Part shown: positions 1 to 4,042 of the stretch, piece after piece
How the letters are laid out: every line of letters starts with the position of its first letter
Position numbering within the stretch: position 1 is the first letter of the stretch
Virus record (IMG/VR): IMGVR_UViG_3300035698_006399
Span: 1-23,681 of that record
Strand: one strand, 5' to 3'
Length of the DNA: 23,681 bases
Origin: a virus
Translations under genes and position numbers: made by a program
Notes under the pieces: generated by a model
Told to the model about the DNA's origin: nothing
The model's input: only the letters and a program-made list of their open reading frames with translations
The model's database searches: none

Positions 1-118
1 TGTCTTCAAAAAATCCTTGTAGAAATGATATGTATATAAAATGACCAAGAATAGACCATATTATTGTCATTATTACTACAACTATAAATAGAATGATGTC
101 TGTTATGAATTGTGTCAT
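1..118 (-). CDS. Small membrane protein, runs off the left edge (partial)
   Basis: This reading frame starts at the ATG whose complement is 116-118 and stays open for 39 codons to the window edge, so the C-terminus is missing. The visible protein is almost entirely one hydrophobic helix (about residues 8-33, rich in Ile, Val, Phe and Trp), so I expect an inner-membrane protein. It is the last visible member of a minus-strand run of tiny genes and begins 43 nt after the stop of the 52-aa gene. A 40-bp repeat element lies in that gap. No Shine-Dalgarno site is visible. No family is recognised; a small phage membrane or superinfection-type protein is possible but not shown. Confidence 0.55.
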   Translation of the reverse strand, partial: MTQFITDIILFIVVVIMTIIWSILGHFIYISFLQGFFED

Positions 119-128
119 ATTAGCTTAT

Positions 129-168
129 TTTAGCGACTTATGTGGATAATTCGTGGCTATATCAGAGT
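129..168. repeat. 40-bp intergenic repeat, copy 1
   Basis: This 40-bp segment matches 331-370 at 38 of 40 positions, the two differences being A/T swaps. On the minus strand it covers the stop codon of the 52-aa gene (162-164) and the spacer before the next gene. It contains the core GCGACTT..GTGG seen again, shortened, near 1044 and 1085. An imperfect hairpin can be drawn around a GTGG loop (GACTTAT against ATAATTC). It may be an RNA processing or regulatory element, or a duplicated gene junction. Confidence 0.8.
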
Positions 169-320
169 TGTTCTTTTACTGTACATTCTTCTTCTTTATA
201 AACTACATCATCAGGGAACAGAACACCATACCGATGACTACCATAGTAATCATCTAGCATTGTTACATTTTCCCATCTACGACTGTTCGGTCTTTTTGCT
301 TTTGCTCTGAAGTTACTCAT
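162..320 (-). CDS. 52-aa hypothetical protein of the minus-strand small-gene unit
   Basis: An ATG at 320-318 opens 52 codons ending in TGA at 164-162. The product is hydrophilic, with a basic Arg/Lys-rich N-terminus (residues 6-16), a Tyr-rich middle (YYGSHRYG, about 25-32) and an acidic C-terminal part (PDDVVYKEEE). The residue mix looks like a real protein rather than chance reading. It lies between two copies of a 40-bp repeat, one ending 11 nt upstream of the start and the other covering the stop. There is no Shine-Dalgarno site, and no family is recognised. It probably shares the transcript from the promoter at 779-807. Confidence 0.55.
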   Translation of the reverse strand: MSNFRAKAKRPNSRRWENVTMLDDYYGSHRYGVLFPDDVVYKEEECTVKEQL

Positions 321-330
321 ATATTGTTAG

Positions 331-370
331 TTTAGCGACTTAAGTGGATAATTCGTGGCTATATCTGAGT
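331..370. repeat. 40-bp intergenic repeat, copy 2
   Basis: Second copy of the element at 129-168, with two mismatches. On the minus strand it covers the last codons and stop (361-359) of the broken 39-aa gene and the spacer before the 52-aa gene. Both copies hold the same position relative to flanking minus-strand genes, which suggests a duplicated gene-junction element. Confidence 0.8.
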
Positions 371-491
371 CTTTTGTTTCTTGTGCATCTGTATCTGATT
401 AAGCATACAACCAACAACATAGTTAGTTCTATACTCTGGTTCTATACTCTGGTTTTATATTATACTTATTGAAGAACTCATCAACAGTCAT
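359..491 (-). pseudogene. Small gene frameshifted by a 13-bp tandem duplication
   Basis: The frame starts at ATG 491-489 and reads MTVDEFFNKYNIKPEYR before an early TAG. The cause is visible: the 13-mer TTCTATACTCTGG occurs twice in tandem on the + strand (427-439 and 440-452). Removing one copy restores a 39-residue frame that ends at TAG 361-359, inside the 40-bp repeat, at a place similar to the end of the neighbouring 52-aa gene. The repaired product has an acidic, aromatic N-terminus and a Lys/Gln-rich C-terminus. It could be a true inactivated gene, a reversible slip-strand switch or an assembly error. No family is recognised. Confidence 0.55.
427..452. repeat. 13-bp perfect tandem duplication
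   Basis: Two identical adjacent copies of TTCTATACTCTGG (427-439, 440-452). Because 13 is not a multiple of three, the duplication shifts the minus-strand small gene out of frame. Confidence 0.95.
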
Positions 492-497
492 TTGAGG

Positions 498-560
498 TTA
501 GTTTATTTGATTGTTTTCTATTTCTTCTTTTAGTTTATTTGCTAGATTTATATTTTGCAT
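498..560 (-). CDS. 20-aa micro-ORF or leader peptide
   Basis: ATG at 560-558 opens 20 codons ending in TAA at 500-498. The product is rich in Asn, Lys, Glu, Ile and Leu and would form a short charged helix. It stops 6 nt before the ATG of the next (broken) gene, a spacing that fits translational coupling or a leader peptide. It is the first ORF downstream of the minus-strand promoter at 779-807. At this length chance cannot be excluded. Confidence 0.3.
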   Translation of the reverse strand: MQNINLANKLKEEIENNQIN

Positions 561-579
561 AGATTTATATTAAGATTTG

Positions 580-681
580 GCTTAGTTGAGGTATTTATAT
601 ATATTATTTAGAGGTATTTATATATATTATTTAGAGGTATTTATATATATTGTTTATTGGAATTTAGCTTAGTTGAGGTAT
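580..681. repeat. Three 23-bp AT-rich tandem repeats between 15-bp direct repeats (iteron-like)
   Basis: A 23-bp unit beginning GAGGTATTTATATATATT is repeated at 588-610, 611-633 and 634-656; the third copy carries one A-to-G change. A 15-bp sequence GCTTAGTTGAGGTAT occurs at 580-594 and again at 667-681, so it brackets the array. AT-rich tandem repeats in the regulatory region between divergently transcribed parts of a phage genome can act as iterons or protein-binding sites. The array also lies in the 5' leader of the minus-strand small-gene transcript. No replication protein gene is visible here. Confidence 0.75.
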
Positions 682-705
682 CGTTTGAGTTGGTTTTTAC
701 ATCAA

Positions 706-734
706 CCCAACCCCACTCCCCCCCAAATTTCCCC
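706..734 (-). other. G-quadruplex motif in the minus-strand leader
   Basis: The + strand carries C-runs of 3, 4, 7 and 4 separated by 2, 3 and 6 nt. The minus strand therefore reads G4-N6-G7-N3-G4-N2-G3, which meets the usual four-run quadruplex pattern. It lies about 40-65 nt downstream of the predicted start of the minus-strand transcript, so it would be near the 5' end of that RNA. Confidence 0.6.
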
Positions 735-771
735 GATAAATACTCATATTTATTTAGGTTTGCTTATACCC

Positions 772-780
772 TGCTATAAT
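772..780 (+). promoter_or_regulatory. Extended -10 promoter, + strand
   Basis: The sequence TGCTATAAT is a perfect extended -10 element (TGnTATAAT), with no good -35 at the expected distance. A transcript would start near 787 and run into the possible structured RNA or 32-codon ORF at 787-992. The hexamer overlaps the minus-strand -10 at 779-784, giving back-to-back start sites. Confidence 0.5.
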
Positions 781-807
781 TGTACCATATAAAAAAAAGT
801 TTGTCAA
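779..807 (-). promoter_or_regulatory. Sigma70-type promoter for the minus-strand small-gene unit
   Basis: On the minus strand TTGACA (807-802) is followed after exactly 17 bp by TACAAT (784-779), one mismatch from the -10 consensus. The predicted start is near 772. The transcript would contain the G-quadruplex motif, the 23-bp tandem repeats and the string of very small genes running off the left edge. Confidence 0.8.
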
Positions 808-992
808 TACCTAAACAAATGGCTAAACCCAGCCAATAAACCAATGAATGCAGAGAAATGAGTAAGATTAAAAACGCCAAACCGTGTTTCTACTCGAGCG
901 GAATGGGAGGACAGCCTGTTTCAGTGTTTGAAAATCATGACTTGCTACCGATATGATGCTAGGACAGTAGCTCTCCTGCCCGACTATTTTTT
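787..992 (+). ncRNA. Possible structured non-coding RNA
   Basis: This stretch is visibly richer in G and C than its surroundings and holds several nested pairings. A small hairpin is TGGCT/AGCCA (820-824 with 831-835). A long outer stem pairs 905-913 with 972-981, with one bulged G and one mismatch. Inside it are TTTCA/TGAAA (919-923 with 929-933) and GCTACCG/CAGTAGC (944-950 with 965-971, one mismatch). ATCAT (934-938) could pair with ATGAT (953-957) as a pseudoknot. Six T's follow at 987-992, so the stem could end transcription. An extended -10 lies just upstream. I do not recognise a known RNA family, and a 32-codon ORF overlaps it. Confidence 0.3.
858..956 (+). CDS. Possible 32-aa small protein
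   Basis: ATG 858 opens 32 codons ending in TGA at 954-956. The residue mix is ordinary for a protein (begins MSKIKNAKPCFYSSG, then a Gly-Gly segment and an acidic, hydrophobic end), which could be another reason for the higher G+C here. A weak purine run lies upstream. It competes with the structured-RNA reading of the same bases. No family is recognised. Confidence 0.2.
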   Translation: MSKIKNAKPCFYSSGMGGQPVSVFENHDLLPI

Positions 993-1010
993 GTTAGATA
1001 TTATCGTAGT

Positions 1011-1040
1011 TTTTGATGGTTTTTGATGGTTTTTGATGGT
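1011..1040. repeat. Three exact 10-bp tandem repeats
   Basis: TTTTGATGGT occurs three times in a row at 1011-1020, 1021-1030 and 1031-1040. It lies in a non-coding stretch just before two shortened copies of the GCGACTT element. Confidence 0.9.
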
Positions 1041-1041
1041 T

Positions 1042-1098
1042 CTTTGCGACTTTTGTGGCTATGAGCATTCCTTTGCTCTGCACTTTGCGACTTATATG
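1042..1098. repeat. Two partial copies of the GCGACTT element flanking a hairpin
   Basis: CTTTGCGACTT occurs at 1042-1052 and 1083-1093 and matches the start of the 40-bp repeats at 129 and 331 (core GCGACTTWWRTGG). The first copy also keeps the later GTGGCTAT part, as if the middle of the 40-bp element had been deleted. Between them GAGCA (1063-1067) can pair with TGCTC (1074-1078). The element family is confined to the left 1.1 kb. Confidence 0.6.
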
Positions 1099-1113
1099 GA
1101 ACATTCAGACGCT

Positions 1114-1146
1114 AAAAAGAGGGATGGTTTTACCCATCCCCTTTTC
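1114..1146 (-). terminator. Intrinsic terminator of the minus-strand 85-aa gene
   Basis: GGGATGG (1121-1127) pairs perfectly with CCATCCC (1134-1140) around a 6-nt loop, and flanking A-rich and T-rich stretches extend the stem. Read on the minus strand the hairpin is followed by a T-run (complement of 1114-1118). It begins 3 nt past the stop codon of the 85-aa gene, as expected for a rho-independent terminator. Confidence 0.85.
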
Positions 1147-1148
1147 TG

Positions 1149-1406
1149 CTACAATGAGGCAATGTAGTCAATGATTGACATACCTGCATCATTTGCTTTT
1201 TGTCTAACATCTGACAATGCTTTTAGATTTTCACGGTTTGCACGCTTTGAGCCTGCAGTCCTGTGAATTTCTGCCACGCCACGAATTTCAACTAACTCGG
1301 GAGCATATAACTCGCCGTCTACTTCAAAATTGCCGTCGTCGTTTTTGCTTGCATTGTAACTTGACAATGTTTTTGTTGTACTTTCAAGTCCTTTTATTGT
1401 TGACAT
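1149..1406 (-). CDS. 85-aa hypothetical protein with its own promoter and terminator
   Basis: The protein is hydrophilic: a Ser/Thr/Asn-rich N-terminus (residues 1-25), an acidic stretch (about 22-40), a basic middle (HRTAGSKRANRENLK, about 48-62) and a short hydrophobic C-terminus (SIIDYIASL). I recognise no family, and no Cys or His cluster is present. It forms a complete single-gene unit: a consensus promoter at 1479-1507, a weak AGG 12 nt before the ATG, and a strong intrinsic terminator starting 3 nt after the stop. Its base composition looks less AT-biased than that of its neighbours. The orientation opposes the late genes, so an early or lysogeny-type accessory role is an inference only. 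Confidence 0.75.
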   Translation of the reverse strand: MSTIKGLESTTKTLSSYNASKNDDGNFEVDGELYAPELVEIRGVAEIHRTAGSKRANRENLKALSDVRQKANDAGMSIIDYIASL

Positions 1407-1478
1407 AGTTTTGTTTACCTGTTGCTATTATGTAAGGTGTATTACATAATAACTATAATTTGTTAAGTAACTATTATT

Positions 1479-1507
1479 ATAATAGCATCATTTTTTTATT
1501 TTGTCAA
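1479..1507 (-). promoter_or_regulatory. Consensus sigma70-type promoter for the 85-aa gene
   Basis: On the minus strand TTGACA (1507-1502) is followed by a 17-bp spacer and TATTAT (1484-1479), overlapping a perfect TATAAT (1481-1476). This gives a start near 1470 and a leader of about 65 nt before the ATG at 1406. A TATAAT (1478-1483) also reads on the + strand across the same symmetric AT run. Confidence 0.85.
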
Positions 1508-1604
1508 CACCCCTAAAAATGAATAAATTCGGGGATATAAGGAAGGGGGGGTTCAAAAACCCGAATCAAGAGTAACAGGCTACCCCATATATATATTAGA
1601 CATG

Positions 1605-1689
1605 CCCTTCCCCCCACACTCCCATTCTCACACATTCTCACACATTCTCCCATTTTACCATTCCCCCACACTCCCACATTCACTTTTAT
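1605..1689. other. 85-nt G-free, C/T/A-rich tract
   Basis: The + strand has no G over 85 consecutive bases, with repeated words (CCCCCACACTCCCA twice, TTCTCACACA twice). The minus strand is correspondingly G-rich, with several G3-G6 runs. Just to the left, seven G's (1545-1551) begin a short hairpin, GGGTT/AACCC (1549-1562). No gene is convincing between 1407 and 1884. The tract ends directly at the extended -10 promoter of the late genes. Confidence 0.7.
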
Positions 1690-1697
1690 GTTATAAT
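1689..1697 (+). promoter_or_regulatory. Extended -10 promoter upstream of the packaging genes
   Basis: TGTTATAAT matches the extended -10 pattern TGnTATAAT, with no clear -35. It is the best + strand promoter before terS and would give a leader of about 180 nt. That leader has a possible long-range stem, CGTTTTC (1735-1741) with GAAAACG (1789-1795), around a poly-T stretch. Confidence 0.5.
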
Positions 1698-1884
1698 ATC
1701 ATTATTTATGCTAATTTATGCCCATTTGCGTCCACGTTTTCGGCTCTTTTTTTGCTCATTTATCGCTAAGGCTACACACTTTTTAGAAGAAAACGGAGCT
1801 GACTGTAACACTTTTCTGTTTCATACGTCTACTACAATGAAAGGGGTTAAATTTGTCAATTTATAGAGGAAAAAAGAAACAATC

Positions 1885-2349
1885 ATGAAAAAACTTACAG
1901 ACAAGAACATTAGATTCTGCGAAGAATATATTGTAGCTAATTATAATGGTACGGAGGCTTATCACCAAGCTTATACTAATCCAAATAAAAATACATGTGC
2001 AGTAGAAGCACATAGACTTCTTAATGAGGTAATGATTCAAAACAAGATAAAAGAGATAGAGGGGGATTATAGGATACTGGGGCATTCAATGGGAATCGAT
2101 AAGAAGTTTATTTTAAAATTATTAAAAGATCAATTTCAGGCAACAAAACCTGTTAAAGACGGGGGAGAGACTAAGGATAACATTGCGATAAATAATGCAA
2201 TCAATACCTGGGCTAAACTTACAGGAGAGTTTGCTGCAGAAAAACAAGAGATTATTACTACAGATATATCTGGTTTAGATAGAGATCCAACGGAAATGAC
2301 ACCAGAAGAAAGAGCTAAATTAGAGAAGAGCATTTTAGAAGAACTATAG
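1885..2349 (+). CDS. terS: Terminase small subunit
   Basis: The 154-aa product begins LTDKNIRFCEEYIVANYNGT followed by EAYHQAY and an ARRLL-like segment (EAHRLLNEVMIQNKI, about residues 42-57). This is the pattern of the terminase_2 family helix-turn-helix N-terminus, which recognises phage DNA and recruits the large subunit. Residues 60-115 are helical and fit the oligomerisation region. The acidic tail (residues 125-154, many Glu and Asp) fits the part that contacts the large subunit. The length is normal for the family. The gene opens the packaging module and is followed by small genes and the large terminase. An AGAGG run lies about 16 nt before the ATG. Confidence 0.85.
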   Translation: MKKLTDKNIRFCEEYIVANYNGTEAYHQAYTNPNKNTCAVEAHRLLNEVMIQNKIKEIEGDYRILGHSMGIDKKFILKLLKDQFQATKPVKDGGETKDNIAINNAINTWAKLTGEFAAEKQEIITTDISGLDRDPTEMTPEERAKLEKSILEEL

Positions 2350-2363
2350 AAGAACTTTAAAAT

Positions 2364-2371
2364 AAGGAGGT
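2364..2371 (+). promoter_or_regulatory. Strong Shine-Dalgarno before the 65-aa zinc-ribbon gene
   Basis: AAGGAGGT lies four bases before the ATG at 2375. Such a perfect site is unusual here, where most starts have A-rich leaders. Confidence 0.75.
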
Positions 2372-2374
2372 AAT

Positions 2375-2572
2375 ATGGTTTATTGTCATAATTGTGGTCG
2401 CTTTATACACGATCTATTACCAATTAAAGATTCTGAAACATGTTGGAAATGCAAATTGGAATGCAAATCATTTTATAAGGAGAAGACGTGTGAAAACAAA
2501 AAAGAAGAAGAATCTACATCATCTAACACCAAGAAGCCGAGGAGGCAAAAGCACAAAAAGGAACTTGCTTGA
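2375..2572 (+). CDS. Small zinc-ribbon protein
   Basis: The 65-aa product has two CxxC pairs in its first half (C4/C7 and C23/C26), typical of a zinc ribbon, then a highly charged Lys/Glu tail (residues 35-65) with no fold prediction. A perfect Shine-Dalgarno sets the start. The last ~80 nt overlap the HNH-like gene in another frame. It lies between terS and terL, where small nucleic-acid-binding accessory proteins are common. Binding DNA or packaging proteins is an inference; the zinc site is what the sequence shows. Confidence 0.65.
   Translation: MVYCHNCGRFIHDLLPIKDSETCWKCKLECKSFYKEKTCENKKEEESTSSNTKKPRRQKHKKELA
2477..2482 (+). promoter_or_regulatory. Shine-Dalgarno that selects a GTG start
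   Basis: AAGGAG lies seven bases before GTG 2490 and inside the preceding gene. It argues for starting the HNH-like gene at this GTG rather than at the upstream in-frame ATG 2394, which merely shadows the zinc-ribbon gene. Confidence 0.7.
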
Positions 2573-2729
2573 TATCTATATCGAGCGACACATTGCATGG
2601 CATCAGTTGTTCAGAAACAGAACACTGAAAGAGGTAATATCGCTTTTGAAGCGATTAGATCGGCTGAAGAAAGCAGGCACAAATGGTAGTAAGATGCAAG
2701 TTATGTACAAAAAAGATTTACTGGGCTGA
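2490..2729 (+). CDS. HNH-like small protein (GTG start, overlaps two neighbours)
   Basis: From GTG 2490 the product is 79 aa. It has a Lys-rich N-terminus, then HHLTPRSRGG (residues 10-19), NLL (25-27) and H34, followed by HQLF and an amphipathic helix. The order H-(I/L)xPxSxGG, then Asn, then His matches the beta-beta-metal core of HNH endonucleases, which are frequent beside terminase genes and in some phages are needed for packaging. The second half of the core is short and the usual zinc cysteines are absent, so it may be a reduced or non-catalytic member. It overlaps the 65-aa gene by 83 nt and the next zinc-ribbon gene by 47 nt. Confidence 0.65.
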   Translation: MKTKKKKNLHHLTPRSRGGKSTKRNLLDIYIERHIAWHQLFRNRTLKEVISLLKRLDRLKKAGTNGSKMQVMYKKDLLG

Positions 2730-2844
2730 TGTGTCCGAAAAAGAGTTGAGGTGGTGTATTTGCCACAAATGTATTAAGAATGTAGTATTCTTACCATCAA
2801 AAGATGAAAGAGTCTGCATACCAAAAGATAATTTAAAAACATAG
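2683..2844 (+). CDS. 53-aa zinc-ribbon protein
   Basis: ATG 2683 opens 53 codons ending in TAG at 2842-2844. CxxC at residues 5-8 and CICHKC at 25-30 form a four-cysteine zinc ribbon, followed by a short hydrophobic and charged tail. The frame differs from that of the overlapping HNH-like gene. The ribosome site is weak (GCAGG). It is the second small zinc protein in this cluster, which raises the chance that both are real. Specific function unknown. Confidence 0.6.
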   Translation: MVVRCKLCTKKIYWADVSEKELRWCICHKCIKNVVFLPSKDERVCIPKDNLKT

Positions 2845-2856
2845 CTCTTTATTAAA

Positions 2857-2932
2857 GGGGGGTTGTCCAGAACAACAAAACTTTGAGCCTAGCTCAAATA
2901 ATACCATAAATGGAACATACCCCCCCATTTTT
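2857..2932 (+). other. Multibranched (cloverleaf-like) intercistronic RNA element or terminator
   Basis: Six G's (2857-2862) face seven C's (2920-2926) and can close a junction that holds three hairpins. They are GTTGT/ACAAC (2862-2876), a perfect seven-pair TTTGAGC/GCTCAAA with a CTA loop (2882-2898), and a weak CCA/TGG (2904-2913). Five T's follow at 2928-2932, so it could act as a terminator. It is not a tRNA: the loops are too small and there is no T-loop. It lies in the gap between the zinc-ribbon gene and the 39-aa gene. Confidence 0.45.
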
Positions 2933-2953
2933 CTAACTAATAACTACAAACAT

Positions 2954-3073
2954 ATGCCCAATGGAGTACCAAGAACAGATAAAGAACGAATGGCAAGACA
3001 TAAATCAAAATATGGAAATTCTAATATCCCAAAACAAAGACAGGGGAAACAAAGAAGAATAGGTAGAAAATAA
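2954..3073 (+). CDS. 39-aa basic protein upstream of terL
   Basis: ATG 2954 opens 39 codons ending in TAA at 3071-3073, 10 nt before the terL ATPase half. The product begins MPNGVPRTDKERMARHKSKY and ends in an Arg/Lys/Gln-rich tail, so it is strongly basic. I recall similar short basic proteins of this layout near terminases in uncultured phage genomes, but no function is known. DNA or RNA binding is a guess from charge. Confidence 0.55.
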   Translation: MPNGVPRTDKERMARHKSKYGNSNIPKQRQGKQRRIGRK

Positions 3074-3083
3074 CGATTTTAAA

Positions 3084-3785
3084 ATGAGTGACGTTGTATA
3101 TTTAAAAAAACTATATCAAGATCAAAGGCTGCAAGATTTAGAATGGGCAAAATGCGTACAAGATCCATATTACTTCATGACGCACTGGGCTAAAACCCTA
3201 GATGTGCATGACGAAGAAGACCCAATCAGGTTATTTCCTAAAAAAGAGTACATTAAGATTATAGTAGATATTTGGCATGCTAGTCAATTACTACTTGTTC
3301 CAAAGTCACGTCAAATGATGATGTCTTGGATCTTTACTACTCTATACTTATGGGACACACAGTTTCATAAAGGAAAATTAACATTTTTTCAATCTAAGAA
3401 GTCAGATGATGCCGATGATTTAGTCAAACGTGCAAAGTTTGTCTACGACCATGAGCCCCGTTTTCTTAAACGTTTTTATGAGAATGGTCAGTTCCATGAG
3501 TTAAAGTGTAATCCACAGCACGCTGGACAGCATACGCAAGGGAAATTGACCTTTCCCCAAATAAATTCCGAAATCAGGGGTATACCTGAAGGAGGAGATA
3601 TTATACGTATGCATACCGCATCAGGAATATTATCTGACGAAATGGCTTTTCAGCCAGAGGCATCAGCAGCTTACACTGCCTCGAAGCCTACAATTTCAAG
3701 TATGGGTAAATTCACTGGGGTAAGCACGGCAGAAGATAATACTTTCTTTGAGGATATGGTGTTTGATAGAATAGACACAGTTTAA
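3084..3785 (+). CDS. terL: Large terminase, N-terminal ATPase half (split gene)
   Basis: The 233-aa product carries the packaging ATPase domain. A Walker A-like KSRQMMMS is at residues 74-81 (the classical P-loop variant of large terminases), the Walker B GILSDEMAF at 181-189 with D185/E186, and the coupling motif FTGVSTAED at 210-218. This motor hydrolyses ATP to drive DNA into the prohead at the portal. The frame stops shortly after the coupling motif, where a normal large terminase continues into the nuclease domain. That domain is found about 820 nt downstream as a separate ORF. Together the halves have the usual total length (about 550 aa). No intein or group I intron signal is visible. 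Confidence 0.85.
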   Translation: MSDVVYLKKLYQDQRLQDLEWAKCVQDPYYFMTHWAKTLDVHDEEDPIRLFPKKEYIKIIVDIWHASQLLLVPKSRQMMMSWIFTTLYLWDTQFHKGKLTFFQSKKSDDADDLVKRAKFVYDHEPRFLKRFYENGQFHELKCNPQHAGQHTQGKLTFPQINSEIRGIPEGGDIIRMHTASGILSDEMAFQPEASAAYTASKPTISSMGKFTGVSTAEDNTFFEDMVFDRIDTV

Positions 3786-3819
3786 ATATAGTTCTTTTAT
3801 TATAAATAACAAAAAATGT

Positions 3820-4041
3820 ATGTATTATCCATTCAAGGAAATCTCTGTTTATGAGTTAAGAGAGTTCATTAAAAAATATAAACCGAAAAGTTTAACGTTG
3901 AATATTGTTCAGGCAGATCAAATATATTCAAAGTTAGATGTGTTCCCATCAAAACCATTACAATTTAATGAGTTTAGTACAGAAGAACATCCGTTAGAAC
4001 ATCCGTTATCATTCGAAGGTTTACCAGTAATAATATTATAA
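3820..4041 (+). CDS. 73-aa hypothetical protein inside the terL interruption
   Basis: The product is soluble-looking, with a helical, Lys/Tyr-rich first part (residues 1-45), a repeated EHPLEHPL at about 55-62 and a hydrophobic end (LPVIIL). It resembles short phage structural or accessory proteins only in general character; no family is recognised. It follows the typical A-rich leader (AACAAAAAATGTATG) of this genome and is directly followed, one base later, by the metallopeptidase-like gene. It belongs to the ~0.85-kb segment that separates the two terminase halves. Confidence 0.55.
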   Translation: MYYPFKEISVYELREFIKKYKPKSLTLNIVQADQIYSKLDVFPSKPLQFNEFSTEEHPLEHPLSFEGLPVIIL

Positions 4042-4042
4042 T

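Noticed and set aside
580-681. CRISPR array
   Set aside because: The repeats are directly adjacent with no unique spacers, and no cas genes are present.
1513-1653. 46-codon minus-strand ORF
   Set aside because: It is composed mainly of translated G-rich low-complexity sequence and lies across the promoter leader; no protein-like pattern.
2394-2489. N-terminal extension of the HNH-like ORF from ATG 2394
   Set aside because: It is a shadow of the zinc-ribbon gene in another frame, and a strong AAGGAG site supports the GTG at 2490.
2857-2926. tRNA gene suggested by the cloverleaf shape
   Set aside because: No T-loop or D-loop consensus, and the loops are 3-5 nt with no 7-nt anticodon loop.
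3084-3785. Split intein in the terminase
   Set aside because: The ATPase half stops a few residues after the coupling motif, with no intein N-terminal Cys/Ser block, and the nuclease half has no intein C-terminal His-Asn motif.
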